Position numbers and translations under genes: made by a program. Below are positions 44,357 through 54,292 of a DNA stretch of 64,000 bases, one piece after another. Numbering within the stretch: position 1 is the first letter of the stretch; each line of letters starts with the position of its first letter. This stretch comes from Lycium barbarum (taxonomy: Eukaryota; Streptophyta; Magnoliopsida; Solanales; Solanaceae), in assembly GCF_019175385.1 (NCBI RefSeq), contig NC_083346.1, positions 56,697,821 to 56,761,820 of the forward strand. The letters are read 5' to 3'. The notes under the pieces are model-generated. The model saw nothing but the letters and a program-made list of their open reading frames with translations. It ran no database searches and was not told the origin of the DNA.

Positions 44357-46007
44357 TAAGAGTCATATTTTAATGGAAGGAACTAGAAAGGAAGAAAGAA
44401 AGAAAAAGAAAGAAGAAGAGAGGGAGAGAGATTCGGCCATGGTTGGCCATGGAAGGTGACCAAGAATTTTTTTTTTATATTCTTCTAGCCTTCCTACTAA
44501 ATGGAAGGTCCTTTACAACACGGAAGAGTTGTTGGAGCAAGAAAATCCTTCACTTGAACAAATCCATAACCTTGACTAAAAGGAAGCTTGAGAGGAAAAG
44601 GTAAGAACTTAACCTTCTTTTATATGTTATGGGTGATTATGAGTGTGGTAGAATGAAGAAATCCATGAAATTCATGAAATATGAATATGTATGGTGTTTG
44701 GCCGAAAATGTGTTGCATGGTATAGAAAAGATGAATTGATTTTATTTTAGTAGTTTGATTGTGGTGTTGTGAAATCCATAATGTAAAATGAATGAAAAAC
44801 CATGAATGTAATATGTTGGAATGGTAGCCGTATGGAGTAGTGTTGGCCGTGTATATATGTTGTATTGAAGAGAATATTGAGTTAATTCTATGTAGTATGT
44901 TGCTTGTTGTTGTAATGTATAGAAACCATGGAAAATTTCATGAAAATATGAATGTAGTTGTTGTAGCCGAATGGGGTATGCTTTGGCAAGTTGTGGTGCC
45001 TTAACTCTAATTGATATTTTAGTGTTGTTGTTATGGATTCTATGATGAAAAATGAGAATTTAATGATTGAAAATGAAGTTGGAGTCGGTTGTAAGTTGTT
45101 GGAGGAGATAATGTGATTTTCATATAGTTCTTGTGTTATTGTGGTTAATGTTGTCAATGTGCGGAATGTTGATGTAGTTTATGAATTTGGAAGGTGTTGG
45201 ACGAAATAGTATGTTGATTAAAGTGCTTTGAAAGTCATATGAATTGAATTGAATTGAATCGAGTTGAATTGAATTGAATAGAATTGAATGTTGAAGTGTT
45301 GCTAAAATGATTGCTAGTATTGTTGTTGGTTTGGCCGGGTCAAATTCCCGGATTGTTGTTGATTGAAATTAGTCATATTAGATTTTTGGGGATGGTGTAT
45401 TTACAGGGGAAGTGCTGCCGAAATTTCGGCAGACAAAGTGTTTCTTTGAGAATCAACTTTCAAATGCTTTAACCAAGGTTTGGTAAATGTGACCTAATTG
45501 TAGATTTTGGCGAATTTGGAACGTGAATTTGGAGAAGCGTAAGGAGCGGAAAAAGGTATGTAAGGCTTCACCCTTTCTTCTTTGGCATGTCTTAGACATA
45601 ATAGGTCGAATACGAGCCTCGGGGACAACTCTATTCTCCGGAATCCGCGCCTAAAGTTTTCTTTTTTTCAATCAGTAGAATTGAACTAAAAAGTGTGCAA
45701 AATGTTGGAAGAATTTCCTAAACCTCTAGAACTCGCATAAATAGGACCCGACTACCCTAAAACCCTCACAAGTAACGCCATGACATGTAACATATGTAAA
45801 TTTGGTACGCCGCCTCATTTGACCCGAGGTGGGCCCATGGTCCCCGGATTTTCCTTATTGTTCCGTTTGATTTATTTTAAAGCTGAATCCAAAAGAAACC
45901 TTCGATCCTTATTCCATTACCAAATGACAAGTATTGTACCTATCCCAACGAGAATACTTCCATGACGATAATGATAACGATAATGTCAGAAAACAGAATA
46001 TGCCTAT

Positions 46008-49000
46008 TGTCACGACCCAACCCCGTAGGCCGTGACTAGTGCCCGATCTGGGCACTCAAACACATTCTAATATACAGCAGAAGCCGACGAGGCTTTATTT
46101 CAAATTTAGCTAATTTCCAGAAAAATTTCGGCAGAGTTTCCTTTGTTTTACGGACTATCCCATATACCCTGCACGCAGAAAATACCAACAAAGGCCACAC
46201 AGGGCCAACAGAGTAACATTTAAATATATGCGGACCGGCCGCCGCGGCGAATGGGATCGCCCAAACACAACATATACACACAACTGTACAGAAAGATCCC
46301 AACCCACAAACATGTCTACAGACCTCTAAATGGACCAACAGAATCATATGGCGGGACAGGGCCCCGCCGTACCCATGAACGAGAATACACACATATAGAA
46401 GTAACAAACTGTACCAAAAGATGGCTCTGAATAAAAGAGCGCTCCAAAAATAGCAGAATGAGATCCTAAGCGGACGGATCAGCAAACCTGTCGTCGGTAC
46501 CTGCGCGGCATGAAGACGCAGCCCCCCAGGAAAGGGGGTCAGTACGAAATATGTACTGAATATGTAAAGCCTGAGTTGCAGAAACAAAATCATAACTGGT
46601 ATAGAACGTACAGAATAAACAGAAAAATCCAAAGTATCAGATACATAATTTCAAAACATGCAGAGTGTGTACAGAAACATATGTCATATCAAATCCGGCC
46701 CCTGCCAAGGGACTCGGTAGACAGAACGTGGCCACCCTCCCGACGCTGGTGCCACAACACAGAAGAATCAGAATGGGGGCATAACCCCGTCACATATTAT
46801 ATCATATCAGATGGCCATAGCAAATCATATCAGAACAAGCGTACATGGCACAGCATACTCCACAAACCCATGTACGCGTATACCTGCCCCCTCACATCGA
46901 GGCACGGCGAACAATGCAAAGGATCACGCTTGACAACATATCCTTGCCCGGGCTCAGTGTGGGAATCATTGGGGCATACACGAATGGAGTAGTGAGAGAC
47001 TAATGCAATTAAAATATCATAAATGTTTTCAAGGACTCAATGAGGCATATCAAGGGCAAACAAATCCAATGAAGTCGGACGGGATCATAATAAAAGCATT
47101 TCGGACATCATAATAAATTACAGAAGTATAACCTTCCTGAAGTCGTTCCGAGTGTCAAAATAATTTATCAGACTTAATAGAATATTTAAAACCATATTCG
47201 TTAGGTAATTAAAAGGGTAGTCAAAACGTTTCTTTCAAAAAGCGTTCGAAAAGGAGACTTTAGTACATTAAGGGCAAAACCGGGAATAGCGGGCCACCTC
47301 GGAACAAGCAAGGCGGTGGGCTCAAATTACGCCCTTTAAGCTTATGGGGTCACCTATAAAGGTTCTACGGACATTCTATAGCTTTTCAAGGAGTTTAGAG
47401 AAAGTTTGCATAATTTCAGGAAAAGCATATCAAAATGGTTCAATTCTACTGAAGGAAAAACTGAGATTTTCTCTTGCGGATTCCAATGGCCAAGAAGGTC
47501 TTTTGAGGCCCGAATCCGATCCTAAAACACTTAGACATGCCAAAAGAAGGATCGGGGTAGCTTTACATACCTTTTGAGCTTTTTAAGCCTATCCAAGCTC
47601 ACTCTCCGTTTCGTCGAAAATCTGCAAATGGTCACATTTACCAATTGTAAGTTATAGATGCTACAAATTCAATTCAACTCTTATTTGTCTACCGAAATTT
47701 CGGCAGCACTTCCCCTATACATATAGCACCCCCGAGAATTCAACTCGGCTCACAATCATCAACAACAACCCAAACAACAACATCAACATCAACAACAAAC
47801 ACTAGAAACACAATATGGCACAACTAGTTCTACTTGCCGACATAATGCCATAACCTTCATTTCAACTTCAATTTCCAAACCAATTTCAATGATTTCACAT
47901 GCATTATCAAACTAGATCGTCACAACATAGTTTAGAAACGTTTCATGTCGTTTCCTCAAGTTATACACACAATATACATAATATACAAACTTTCCGCCAA
48001 AGTCATAATTCACTCAAAACTTCTAATCTCTGGCATACATATTCATAACATGTTTCCAATTTCCAAATTCGTCAATGATCATCATAATTAACAACCAAAT
48101 AACTTCATTTTCATAATGTCGGAAAATCATACTAAAGCGACGTAAGTTTCTACGTTCCATTTCAATACAAACTCATATCGTTTTACTTTCATTTACATTG
48201 CAAGAATCACAATAACACAACTAACACATTACACAAACTTGATTCATTTCCATTCCAACTCTAACATACCACACGGCCATATGCTCTCTTGATCAACTTC
48301 AACTACATTCATTCAACTTCCAATTCCAATATGCATTTCATCACAACTACAACTAGAATATAACATGAATTCAACACATTATGGCTATGCAACATATACA
48401 TACACACGGCTACACCTATATACCACACACCCACTTTGCAAACTTCCATTTCTCCATACAATCAACACATTTCTACCTACTACAACCGAAACAAAACTCC
48501 ATAACACAAGAATAAAGGATAAATTCTTACCTTTTCCTCTAGTCTTCTTTACTTGAATGTATGGTCACTTTGATGAAATAAGTGCTTCTCGCTCCAAACC
48601 AACTACACCAAGTTGAGAAGGGACCTTGAATTAGTAGGAAAACCACAAAAGAAAATTTTTAGGAGCAATATTTTTTGTGGTGATTTTTGGCACCTCAAAC
48701 CCGAAACCCTCTCTCTTTTCTTGCTTGGCTTGCTTTGTTTTTTCTTTCTTCTATTCATTCTCTTGAATCTTCTACTATATAGCCAATTAATCACATAGGA
48801 ATTTAATTAATTCCCATGGGCTTGGATCCCCCTATGTGGCCGGCCAAGCCTTGGCTTTGGGCCTCTCTTTACTTAATTTTTTTTTCCAAGCCCAATTGCT
48901 CAAATTCTTATTTTGTAATCCCCGAAACTAATTTCCAAAATTCTAAAATTGCCCTTAGTCTTGTTCGTCACTCCCACATCAATATTAGTTCATGCACGAC

Positions 49001-49091
49001 TCCTATGTCATATAAAATCAACTTGACCTTAACTCTCAAAGATCCAAGATATTTCAAATTTTCCAAACGCGTGAAAACACGGGATATAACA
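46008..49091 (-). repeat. 3' LTR of A (3084 bp)
   Basis: Ends TGTCACGACCC and GGATATAACA. I count about 14 differences from the LTR at 54293-57377, roughly 0.4-0.5 percent. Shared blocks: GGCGGG/CCCGCC hairpin 46350-46368 and double-hairpin block 46496-46570. A TATA box (sense GGCTATATAG) is at about 48775-48784. Frames of 60-198 codons recur in both LTRs only because the LTRs are near-identical. Confidence 0.95.
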
Positions 49092-49127
49092 TTCTCCCCC
49101 CCTTTAGAACATTCGTCCTCGAATGTT
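49092..49127 (-). promoter_or_regulatory. Polypurine tract and hairpin of A
   Basis: Sense CTAAAGGGGGGGAGAA next to the LTR (49092-49107), preceded by AACATTCG-AGGA-CGAATGTT (49108-49127). Confidence 0.85.
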
Positions 49128-49172
49128 AAATTAATCTTATAGGGTCTGAAAATACTTTGGGGAAGTTTATGT

Positions 49173-50543
49173 TTATAGACAGCACATATGACACACATTC
49201 ATTACTGAAATAAAATTAAGCAAGGATTCAGGATTACCTGTGGGTATAGGGAACAGATGAGGGTATTTCTTTTTCATCTCCTCTTCGGCCTCCCAGGTCA
49301 TTTCTTCCCTATTGTTATTCCGCCACAGCACCTTAACAGAGGCTACATCTTTGTTCCGGAGCTTCCTTACCTGGCGGTCTAGAATGGCTACGGGCTGCTC
49401 CTCGTAAGATAACTGCTCCGTCACCTGAAAATCATCTGCAGGAAATATTCTGGAGGGATCACCGATGCATTTGCGGAGCATAGATACATGGAATACTGGA
49501 TGTACCGCTTCCAACTCAGATGGCAGATCTAACTCATAGGCGACATTTTCAATTTTTCGCACAATCAGATAAGGCCCAATGTAACGCGGACTGAGCTTAC
49601 CCTTTTTGCCGAACCGCATCACGCCCTTCATAGGCGATACCTTCAGAAATACCCAATCACCAACCTGGAATTCCAAAGGTCGACGTCGTTTATCCGCATA
49701 TGACTTTTGTCGGCTCTGGGCTGCCAATAGTCGCTCTCGGATAAGTTTCACCTTATCTACTGCCTGCTGGATCAGATCTGGGCCAACTAATTCTGTCTCG
49801 ACAATATCAAACCAGCCGACCGATGACCTGCATTTCCTGCCATACAAAGCTTCGTACGGAGCCATCTGGATGCTGGAATGGTAGCTGTTATTATAAGCAA
49901 ATTCAATCAATGGCAAGTGATCCTCCCAGCTACCTCTGAAATCAATAACACAGGCCCGCAACAAATCTTCAAGTGTCTGGATAGTGCGCCCGGCCTGTCC
50001 GTCACTCTGAGGATGAAAAGCTGTGCTCAGGCTCAGCTGAGTCCCTAATCCTTCCTGAAAAGATCTCCAGAAGTTCGCTGTGAACTGAGCACCTCTGTCA
50101 GTGATAATAGATATAGGAACTCCATGAAGCTTCACTATTTCTTTAATATAAAGCCTGGCATAATCCTCGGCGGAATAAGTAGTTCTGACGGGGAGAAAAT
50201 GGGCTGATTTTGTCAGCCTATCAACAATAACCCAGATGGAATCATACTTCCGTGGAGTGCGAGGCAACCCTGTAATGAAGTCCATATTAATGACCTCCCA
50301 CTTCCACGTCGGAATTTCCATTTCCTGCAACAGTCCACCCGGTTTCTGGTGTTCAATCTTGACCTGCTGACAATTGGGACACTGGGCGACGAACTCGGCG
50401 ATGTCCCGTTTCATGCCATCCCACCAGTATAAGCATCGGAGATCATGGTACATCTTCGTAGACCCAGGATGGACCGAATAGCGAGCATAATGTGCCTCGC
50501 TCATAACCTGCTGCCGAAGGCCTACAATATCAGGTACACACAA
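49173..50543 (-). CDS. int: Integrase of A, full-length frame with catalytic Glu replaced
   Basis: 456 codons without a stop. Residues about 13-58 form the HHCC domain (H-Y-A-R-Y-S-V-H-P and CPNCQQVK). The core has MDFITGLP, VDRLTKSAHFLP (Asp) and TDRGAQFTANFW (Asp). At HPQSDGQAGRT the expected Glu is Gly (codon at 49989-49991); D (QVERT) and C (QAERT) keep Glu. Residues about 290-430 hold GPYLIVRKIENVAYELDLP and a chromodomain-like tail ending NNNREEMTWEAEEEMKKKYPHL. An upstream TAG at 50580-50582 separates it from RNase H. As read, the protein could bind DNA but not catalyse strand transfer. Confidence 0.9.
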   Translation of the reverse strand: MCVPDIVGLRQQVMSEAHYARYSVHPGSTKMYHDLRCLYWWDGMKRDIAEFVAQCPNCQQVKIEHQKPGGLLQEMEIPTWKWEVINMDFITGLPRTPRKYDSIWVIVDRLTKSAHFLPVRTTYSAEDYARLYIKEIVKLHGVPISIITDRGAQFTANFWRSFQEGLGTQLSLSTAFHPQSDGQAGRTIQTLEDLLRACVIDFRGSWEDHLPLIEFAYNNSYHSSIQMAPYEALYGRKCRSSVGWFDIVETELVGPDLIQQAVDKVKLIRERLLAAQSRQKSYADKRRRPLEFQVGDWVFLKVSPMKGVMRFGKKGKLSPRYIGPYLIVRKIENVAYELDLPSELEAVHPVFHVSMLRKCIGDPSRIFPADDFQVTEQLSYEEQPVAILDRQVRKLRNKDVASVKVLWRNNNREEMTWEAEEEMKKKYPHLFPIPTGNPESLLNFISVMNVCHMCCL

Positions 50544-50579
50544 CCTGCCCTTAAATAATAAAGTCCCGTCCGGAGTTAA

Positions 50580-51266
50580 CTAGAACGGAGTCTTCTCCTT
50601 ACCATAGGCTGTGTCTCTGTATCGTGCCAAAACAGGATCTTCATATTGATGCCGCTTGATATCTTCCTTAATAGATGATTCATAAACCCCTCGGACAGAA
50701 ATCCGTGTACCTCCAGAATCGGCCAGACGAACCCCAAGATTAGCCAACTGATAAATGTCACGTACTATCTCTCTCCTGTCTGGCTGTAAATCTACCAAGC
50801 TGCCCATAGATTTCCGGCTAAGCGCATCTGCAACAACATTAGCCTTGCCCGGATGATACAGAATATCCACATCATAGTCTTTCAGGAGCTCCAGCCACCT
50901 CCGCTGCCGCAAATTAAGCTCTTTCTGCCTGAAAATATACTGGAGACTCTTATGATCTGTATAGATATCAACATGAACGCCATATAAATAATGTCTCCAT
51001 ATCTTCATGGCATGGATCACCGCTGCAAGCTCCAGATCGTGAGTAGGATAATTCTTTTCATGCTTTTTCAATTGCTGAGAAGCATAAGCTATAACTCTGC
51101 CGTGCTGCATCAATACACAGCCCAATCCCACGCCAGAAGCGTCACAATAAATAACATATCCATCGGGTTACTCTGGAAGAGTCAGAACTGGGGCTGTAGT
51201 CAGCTTCTCTTTCAGCAACTGGAAGCTTCGTTCACAAGCATCAGTCCACTGGAACTTGGCTCCCTT
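50580..51266 (-). pseudogene. RNase H of A, broken
   Basis: Starts after the TAG at 51267-51269 with K-G-A-K-F-Q-W, has TAA at 51168-51170 (Glu in the second copy), then the 184-codon frame: YCDASG just before it, [42 protein letters not shown] and NVVADALSR. These carry the RNase H acidic residues. It ends at TAG 50580-50582, where relatives have Gln (TPFQLTPDG). A spacer of about 80 residues follows the RNase H proper. Confidence 0.9.
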
Positions 51267-52412
51267 CTAAGTTAGCCTTGTCAAAGGCGCTGAAATCGAA
51301 GCAAACTTTTCCACAAATCTTCTGTAATAGCCAGCTAACCCCAGGAAACTACGTACCTCTGTGGGCGTCGTGGGTCTGGGCCAATTTTTCACGGCCTCAA
51401 TCTTCTGTGTATCCACCCGGACACCATCAGCTGCAATAATATGCCCCAGGAATGCCACTGAAGCCAGCCAGAATTCACATTTAGAAAATTTTGCATATAA
51501 TTTCCGATGCCGAAGTACCCCAAGTACCGCTCCCAGCTGATTTGCGTGCTCTGCCTCGGACCGAGAATAAACCAGGATATCATCGATAAATACAATTACG
51601 AATATGTCTAAGAATGGCCTGAATACCCGGTTCATTAAATCCATGAATACCGCAGGAGCATTAGTCAGCCCAAAAGACATAACTCTGAATTCATAATGCC
51701 CATATCTGGTCCGGAATGCTGTCTTAGGAATATCAGCCTCTCGTACCTGTACCTGATGATAGCCTGACCGAAGATCTATCTTCGAAAAATATCTGGCGCC
51801 CTGCAACTGATCAAACAAGTCATCAATTCTGGGGAGGGGGTATTTATTCTTTATAGTTACCTTATTCAGCTGCCGATAATCAATACACATACGCAGCGAC
51901 CCGTCTTTCTTACGCACAAATAATACCGGGGCTCCCCAAGGCGAAATACTGGGCCTGATAAAGCATTTTTCTAACAGATCCTTCAACTGCTCTTTCAGTT
52001 CTTTCAATTCTGTTGGTGCCATTCTGTACGGGGGAATAGATATCGGCTGAGTATCTGGAAGCAAATCAATAGTAAAATCTATCTCCCGCTCTGGAGGAAG
52101 GCCTGGAAGCTCTTCTGGGAACACATCTGGAAATTCATTAACCACGGGAACTGACTGAAGAGTCGGCGTTTCTGCTGTCAAGTCTTGTACCCGAACCATA
52201 TGATAAAAATAACCCTTCCTGATCATTTTCTTCGCCTTAAGGTATGAAATAAACTTACCTTTCGGCGATGCTGTATTACCGGCCCATTCTATAACTGACT
52301 CCCCGGGAAACAGGAAACGAACTACCTTATTTTGGCAGTCAACATTAGCATAACAGGAGGCTAGCCAGTCCATTCCCATAATAACATCGAACTCGACCAT
52401 ATCTAACTCCAC
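51267..52412 (-). CDS. Protease end and reverse transcriptase of A
   Basis: 381 codons. Residues 1-17 include the protease end DVIMGMDWL; about 90-330 form [34 protein letters not shown] (first catalytic Asp, near residue 200), [18 protein letters not shown] and [12 protein letters not shown] (Asp pair, near 275). The thumb and connection run to [19 protein letters not shown]. The frame opens after TAG 52467-52469 and closes at TAG 51267-51269; the second copy has the latter stop too. RT signatures are intact. Confidence 0.92.
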   Translation of the reverse strand: MELDMVEFDVIMGMDWLASCYANVDCQNKVVRFLFPGESVIEWAGNTASPKGKFISYLKAKKMIRKGYFYHMVRVQDLTAETPTLQSVPVVNEFPDVFPEELPGLPPEREIDFTIDLLPDTQPISIPPYRMAPTELKELKEQLKDLLEKCFIRPSISPWGAPVLFVRKKDGSLRMCIDYRQLNKVTIKNKYPLPRIDDLFDQLQGARYFSKIDLRSGYHQVQVREADIPKTAFRTRYGHYEFRVMSFGLTNAPAVFMDLMNRVFRPFLDIFVIVFIDDILVYSRSEAEHANQLGAVLGVLRHRKLYAKFSKCEFWLASVAFLGHIIAADGVRVDTQKIEAVKNWPRPTTPTEVRSFLGLAGYYRRFVEKFASISAPLTRLT

Positions 52413-52466
52413 CAGATCTGCCTTGGTGTCACGGCCACATACAATTACAGAACAGTTTTTATATAC

Positions 52467-54089
52467 CTAATTTGCTATAATAAAGTCCCCAATCGGTGTG
52501 GCTACCTCAAACGGCTCTATAGGTTCAGATGTTATACCAATTTTACTAGCAACCAGAGGCGAAATATATGACAAAGTCGAACCTGGATCAATCAATGCAT
52601 ACATAGACCGAGAGAAAACCAATAATGTACCTGTAACGACATTAGGCGATGCCTCCTGATCCTGGCGGCTGGACAGAGCATAAATGCGGTTCGAAGGACC
52701 GCTAGTACTAGAAGCTCCACCACGGCCTCTGCCGCGACCCGCTGGTGCTGAAGTACCCGGCCCCGTAGGGCGCATAGCCACTGATGAAGATGAAGACCCG
52801 GCGGCTGATCCGGTAGGCTGCGCTGCACCACCCGAATTACCCTTATACGGGCAATCTCTCACAGAATGGCCCTGACGGCCACAAGAAAAACATGCACCGG
52901 TGGCTCTGTAGCACTCCCCAGGATGGTATCTACCACAGTAAGAACACTGAGGCCTAGGTGGCCTCGTCTGACCAGAACCCCTGTCTGTCCGCGAACCTGA
53001 AGCCCTGGAGCTCTGACCTGCTCCTGAATAACCTGGGCTATCAAATCTGCGACCTGTAGGCTGTGGAGGTGCGCTCTGTGCCGGCTGGGATAGATGTCTG
53101 CTAGGCTGTTGCGGCTGCTGAGGCTGCCTGCCCCGAGAATCTCCAGAATACCCAGATGATCTGGACCTCTTGGGCTGTCTCTGATCCTGGCTCCTATCAG
53201 GCTGACGCTCCCTATGCCGGTCCTCCATGCCCTGGGCGTGGGCCTGAATCCGGGCAATATCCATGCCGGGCTGAGCAGCCAATACCAAACAGCTGTCGAC
53301 AAAATAACGGTCCAGCCCCATATACCTGTGCATCCTGTCAGCCATAGTAGCTACCACAGCAGGTGCGTATCGGGCCAATGAGTCGAACTCCATACTGTAC
53401 TCTCGAACACTGCGACCCATCTGTCTCAGCAATAAGAATCTGTCAGCCTTGGCCCGCCGTAACTCCGGAGGCAGAAAATAACTAAGAAAAGCCTGAGAAA
53501 AATCATCCCAAACTGCTGGGGGAGCGCCGTCGCCTCTGGATAACTCCCATGACTCGAACCAATTTGCCGCTATATCATACAACCGGTACGAAGCCAATGT
53601 GACTGACTCTGTCGCGGAAGCATTAATAAAATGTAAGGTGCGCCGCATCTTCCTGATAAACTCCTCGGGATCCTCCTCGGGCTTTGTCCCGAAGAACTCT
53701 GGAGGGCCACAAGTCAAGAACTCACGGGCTCTCGAACTGTCACGCCTGTAAGCCCGGTCACCTCCCAGTCCGTGCCCCTGAACCTGTCCTGCCACAAGTC
53801 TGGTCAATAGCTGGACTGCCTCTCTCATAGTCTGATCCTCAGTCCCTGGCCGTGGAGTTGGGGGCTCAGGTACTGGAATCTCGGGAGCTGACGGTGGAGC
53901 CGCCCCTCGTCCTGCAGCTGCTGCTGCTGCAATCTCCTCTACATGTGGCGGTGTGGAAGAGCCCTCTGCCGGGGGAAAAATATCAGGAGCAATATGAGCA
54001 TGGGCCCTGGTAACCCTCTGGGCCCGACTAGTCTCTCCCACAGCTGCTGCCTTGGCCTTTTGGGTCGCTGTCGCCTTTTTTGGAGGCAT
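52467..54089 (-). CDS. gag: Gag and protease start of A
   Basis: 540 codons from MPPKKATATQK. An Ala/Pro-rich N-terminus (1-120) is followed by the gag domain (about 127-250: PPEFFGTKPEEDPEEF, YRLYDIAANWFESWE, YFLPPELRRAKADRFL, DSLARYAPAVVA). A Ser/Gln/Arg-rich basic linker leads to zinc knuckles at about 385-418 (CSYCGRYHPGEC, then CFSCGRQGHSVRDC). The protease start is ALIDPGSTLSYI with catalytic Asp (about 497). The frame ends at TAG 52467-52469, just before VYKNCSVIV, which continues the protease in frame. Gag itself is undamaged, the only such gag in the window. Confidence 0.92.
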   Translation of the reverse strand: MPPKKATATQKAKAAAVGETSRAQRVTRAHAHIAPDIFPPAEGSSTPPHVEEIAAAAAAGRGAAPPSAPEIPVPEPPTPRPGTEDQTMREAVQLLTRLVAGQVQGHGLGGDRAYRRDSSRAREFLTCGPPEFFGTKPEEDPEEFIRKMRRTLHFINASATESVTLASYRLYDIAANWFESWELSRGDGAPPAVWDDFSQAFLSYFLPPELRRAKADRFLLLRQMGRSVREYSMEFDSLARYAPAVVATMADRMHRYMGLDRYFVDSCLVLAAQPGMDIARIQAHAQGMEDRHRERQPDRSQDQRQPKRSRSSGYSGDSRGRQPQQPQQPSRHLSQPAQSAPPQPTGRRFDSPGYSGAGQSSRASGSRTDRGSGQTRPPRPQCSYCGRYHPGECYRATGACFSCGRQGHSVRDCPYKGNSGGAAQPTGSAAGSSSSSVAMRPTGPGTSAPAGRGRGRGGASSTSGPSNRIYALSSRQDQEASPNVVTGTLLVFSRSMYALIDPGSTLSYISPLVASKIGITSEPIEPFEVATPIGDFIIAN

Positions 54090-54198
54090 AACGGCAAATG
54101 TAACAATTCGTTAGGGAGGAATCATCCTGATAACACAGCTCTATCGCACGATCTAAGACAGAAAGAAGGGTAGTATCCTAAATGCCCTGTAGCCTCCT

Positions 54199-54232
54199 GT
54201 TTATAGGTGTGGTGCACAACACACCGATAAAC
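54199..54232 (-). promoter_or_regulatory. Leader stem-loop with GTGCAC loop (DIS-like), element A
   Basis: Sense stems GTTTAT/ATAAAC and GGTGTG/CACACC, separated by a single C-T mismatch, enclose the loop TTGTGCAC with palindrome GTGCAC (plus 54212-54217). It lies 44 nt from the primer-binding site and 109 nt before the gag start. ATCGTGCGAT follows (plus 54143-54152). Confidence 0.7.
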
Positions 54233-54276
54233 AAGACTCTACTAGACACGGTCTGTAGACATTCCGAGGACGAACC

Positions 54277-54288
54277 GCTCTGATACCA
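54277..54288 (-). promoter_or_regulatory. Primer-binding site of A
   Basis: Exact sense TGGTATCAGAGC (tRNA-iMet), four bases inside the LTR. Confidence 0.9.
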
Positions 54289-54292
54289 CTTT

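Noticed and set aside
46036..46632. 198-codon frame and an overlapping 160-codon frame at 46510-46992, repeated at 54321-55277
   Set aside because: Their conservation follows from near-identical LTRs. No domain, and they overlap on opposite strands across the LTR hairpin blocks.
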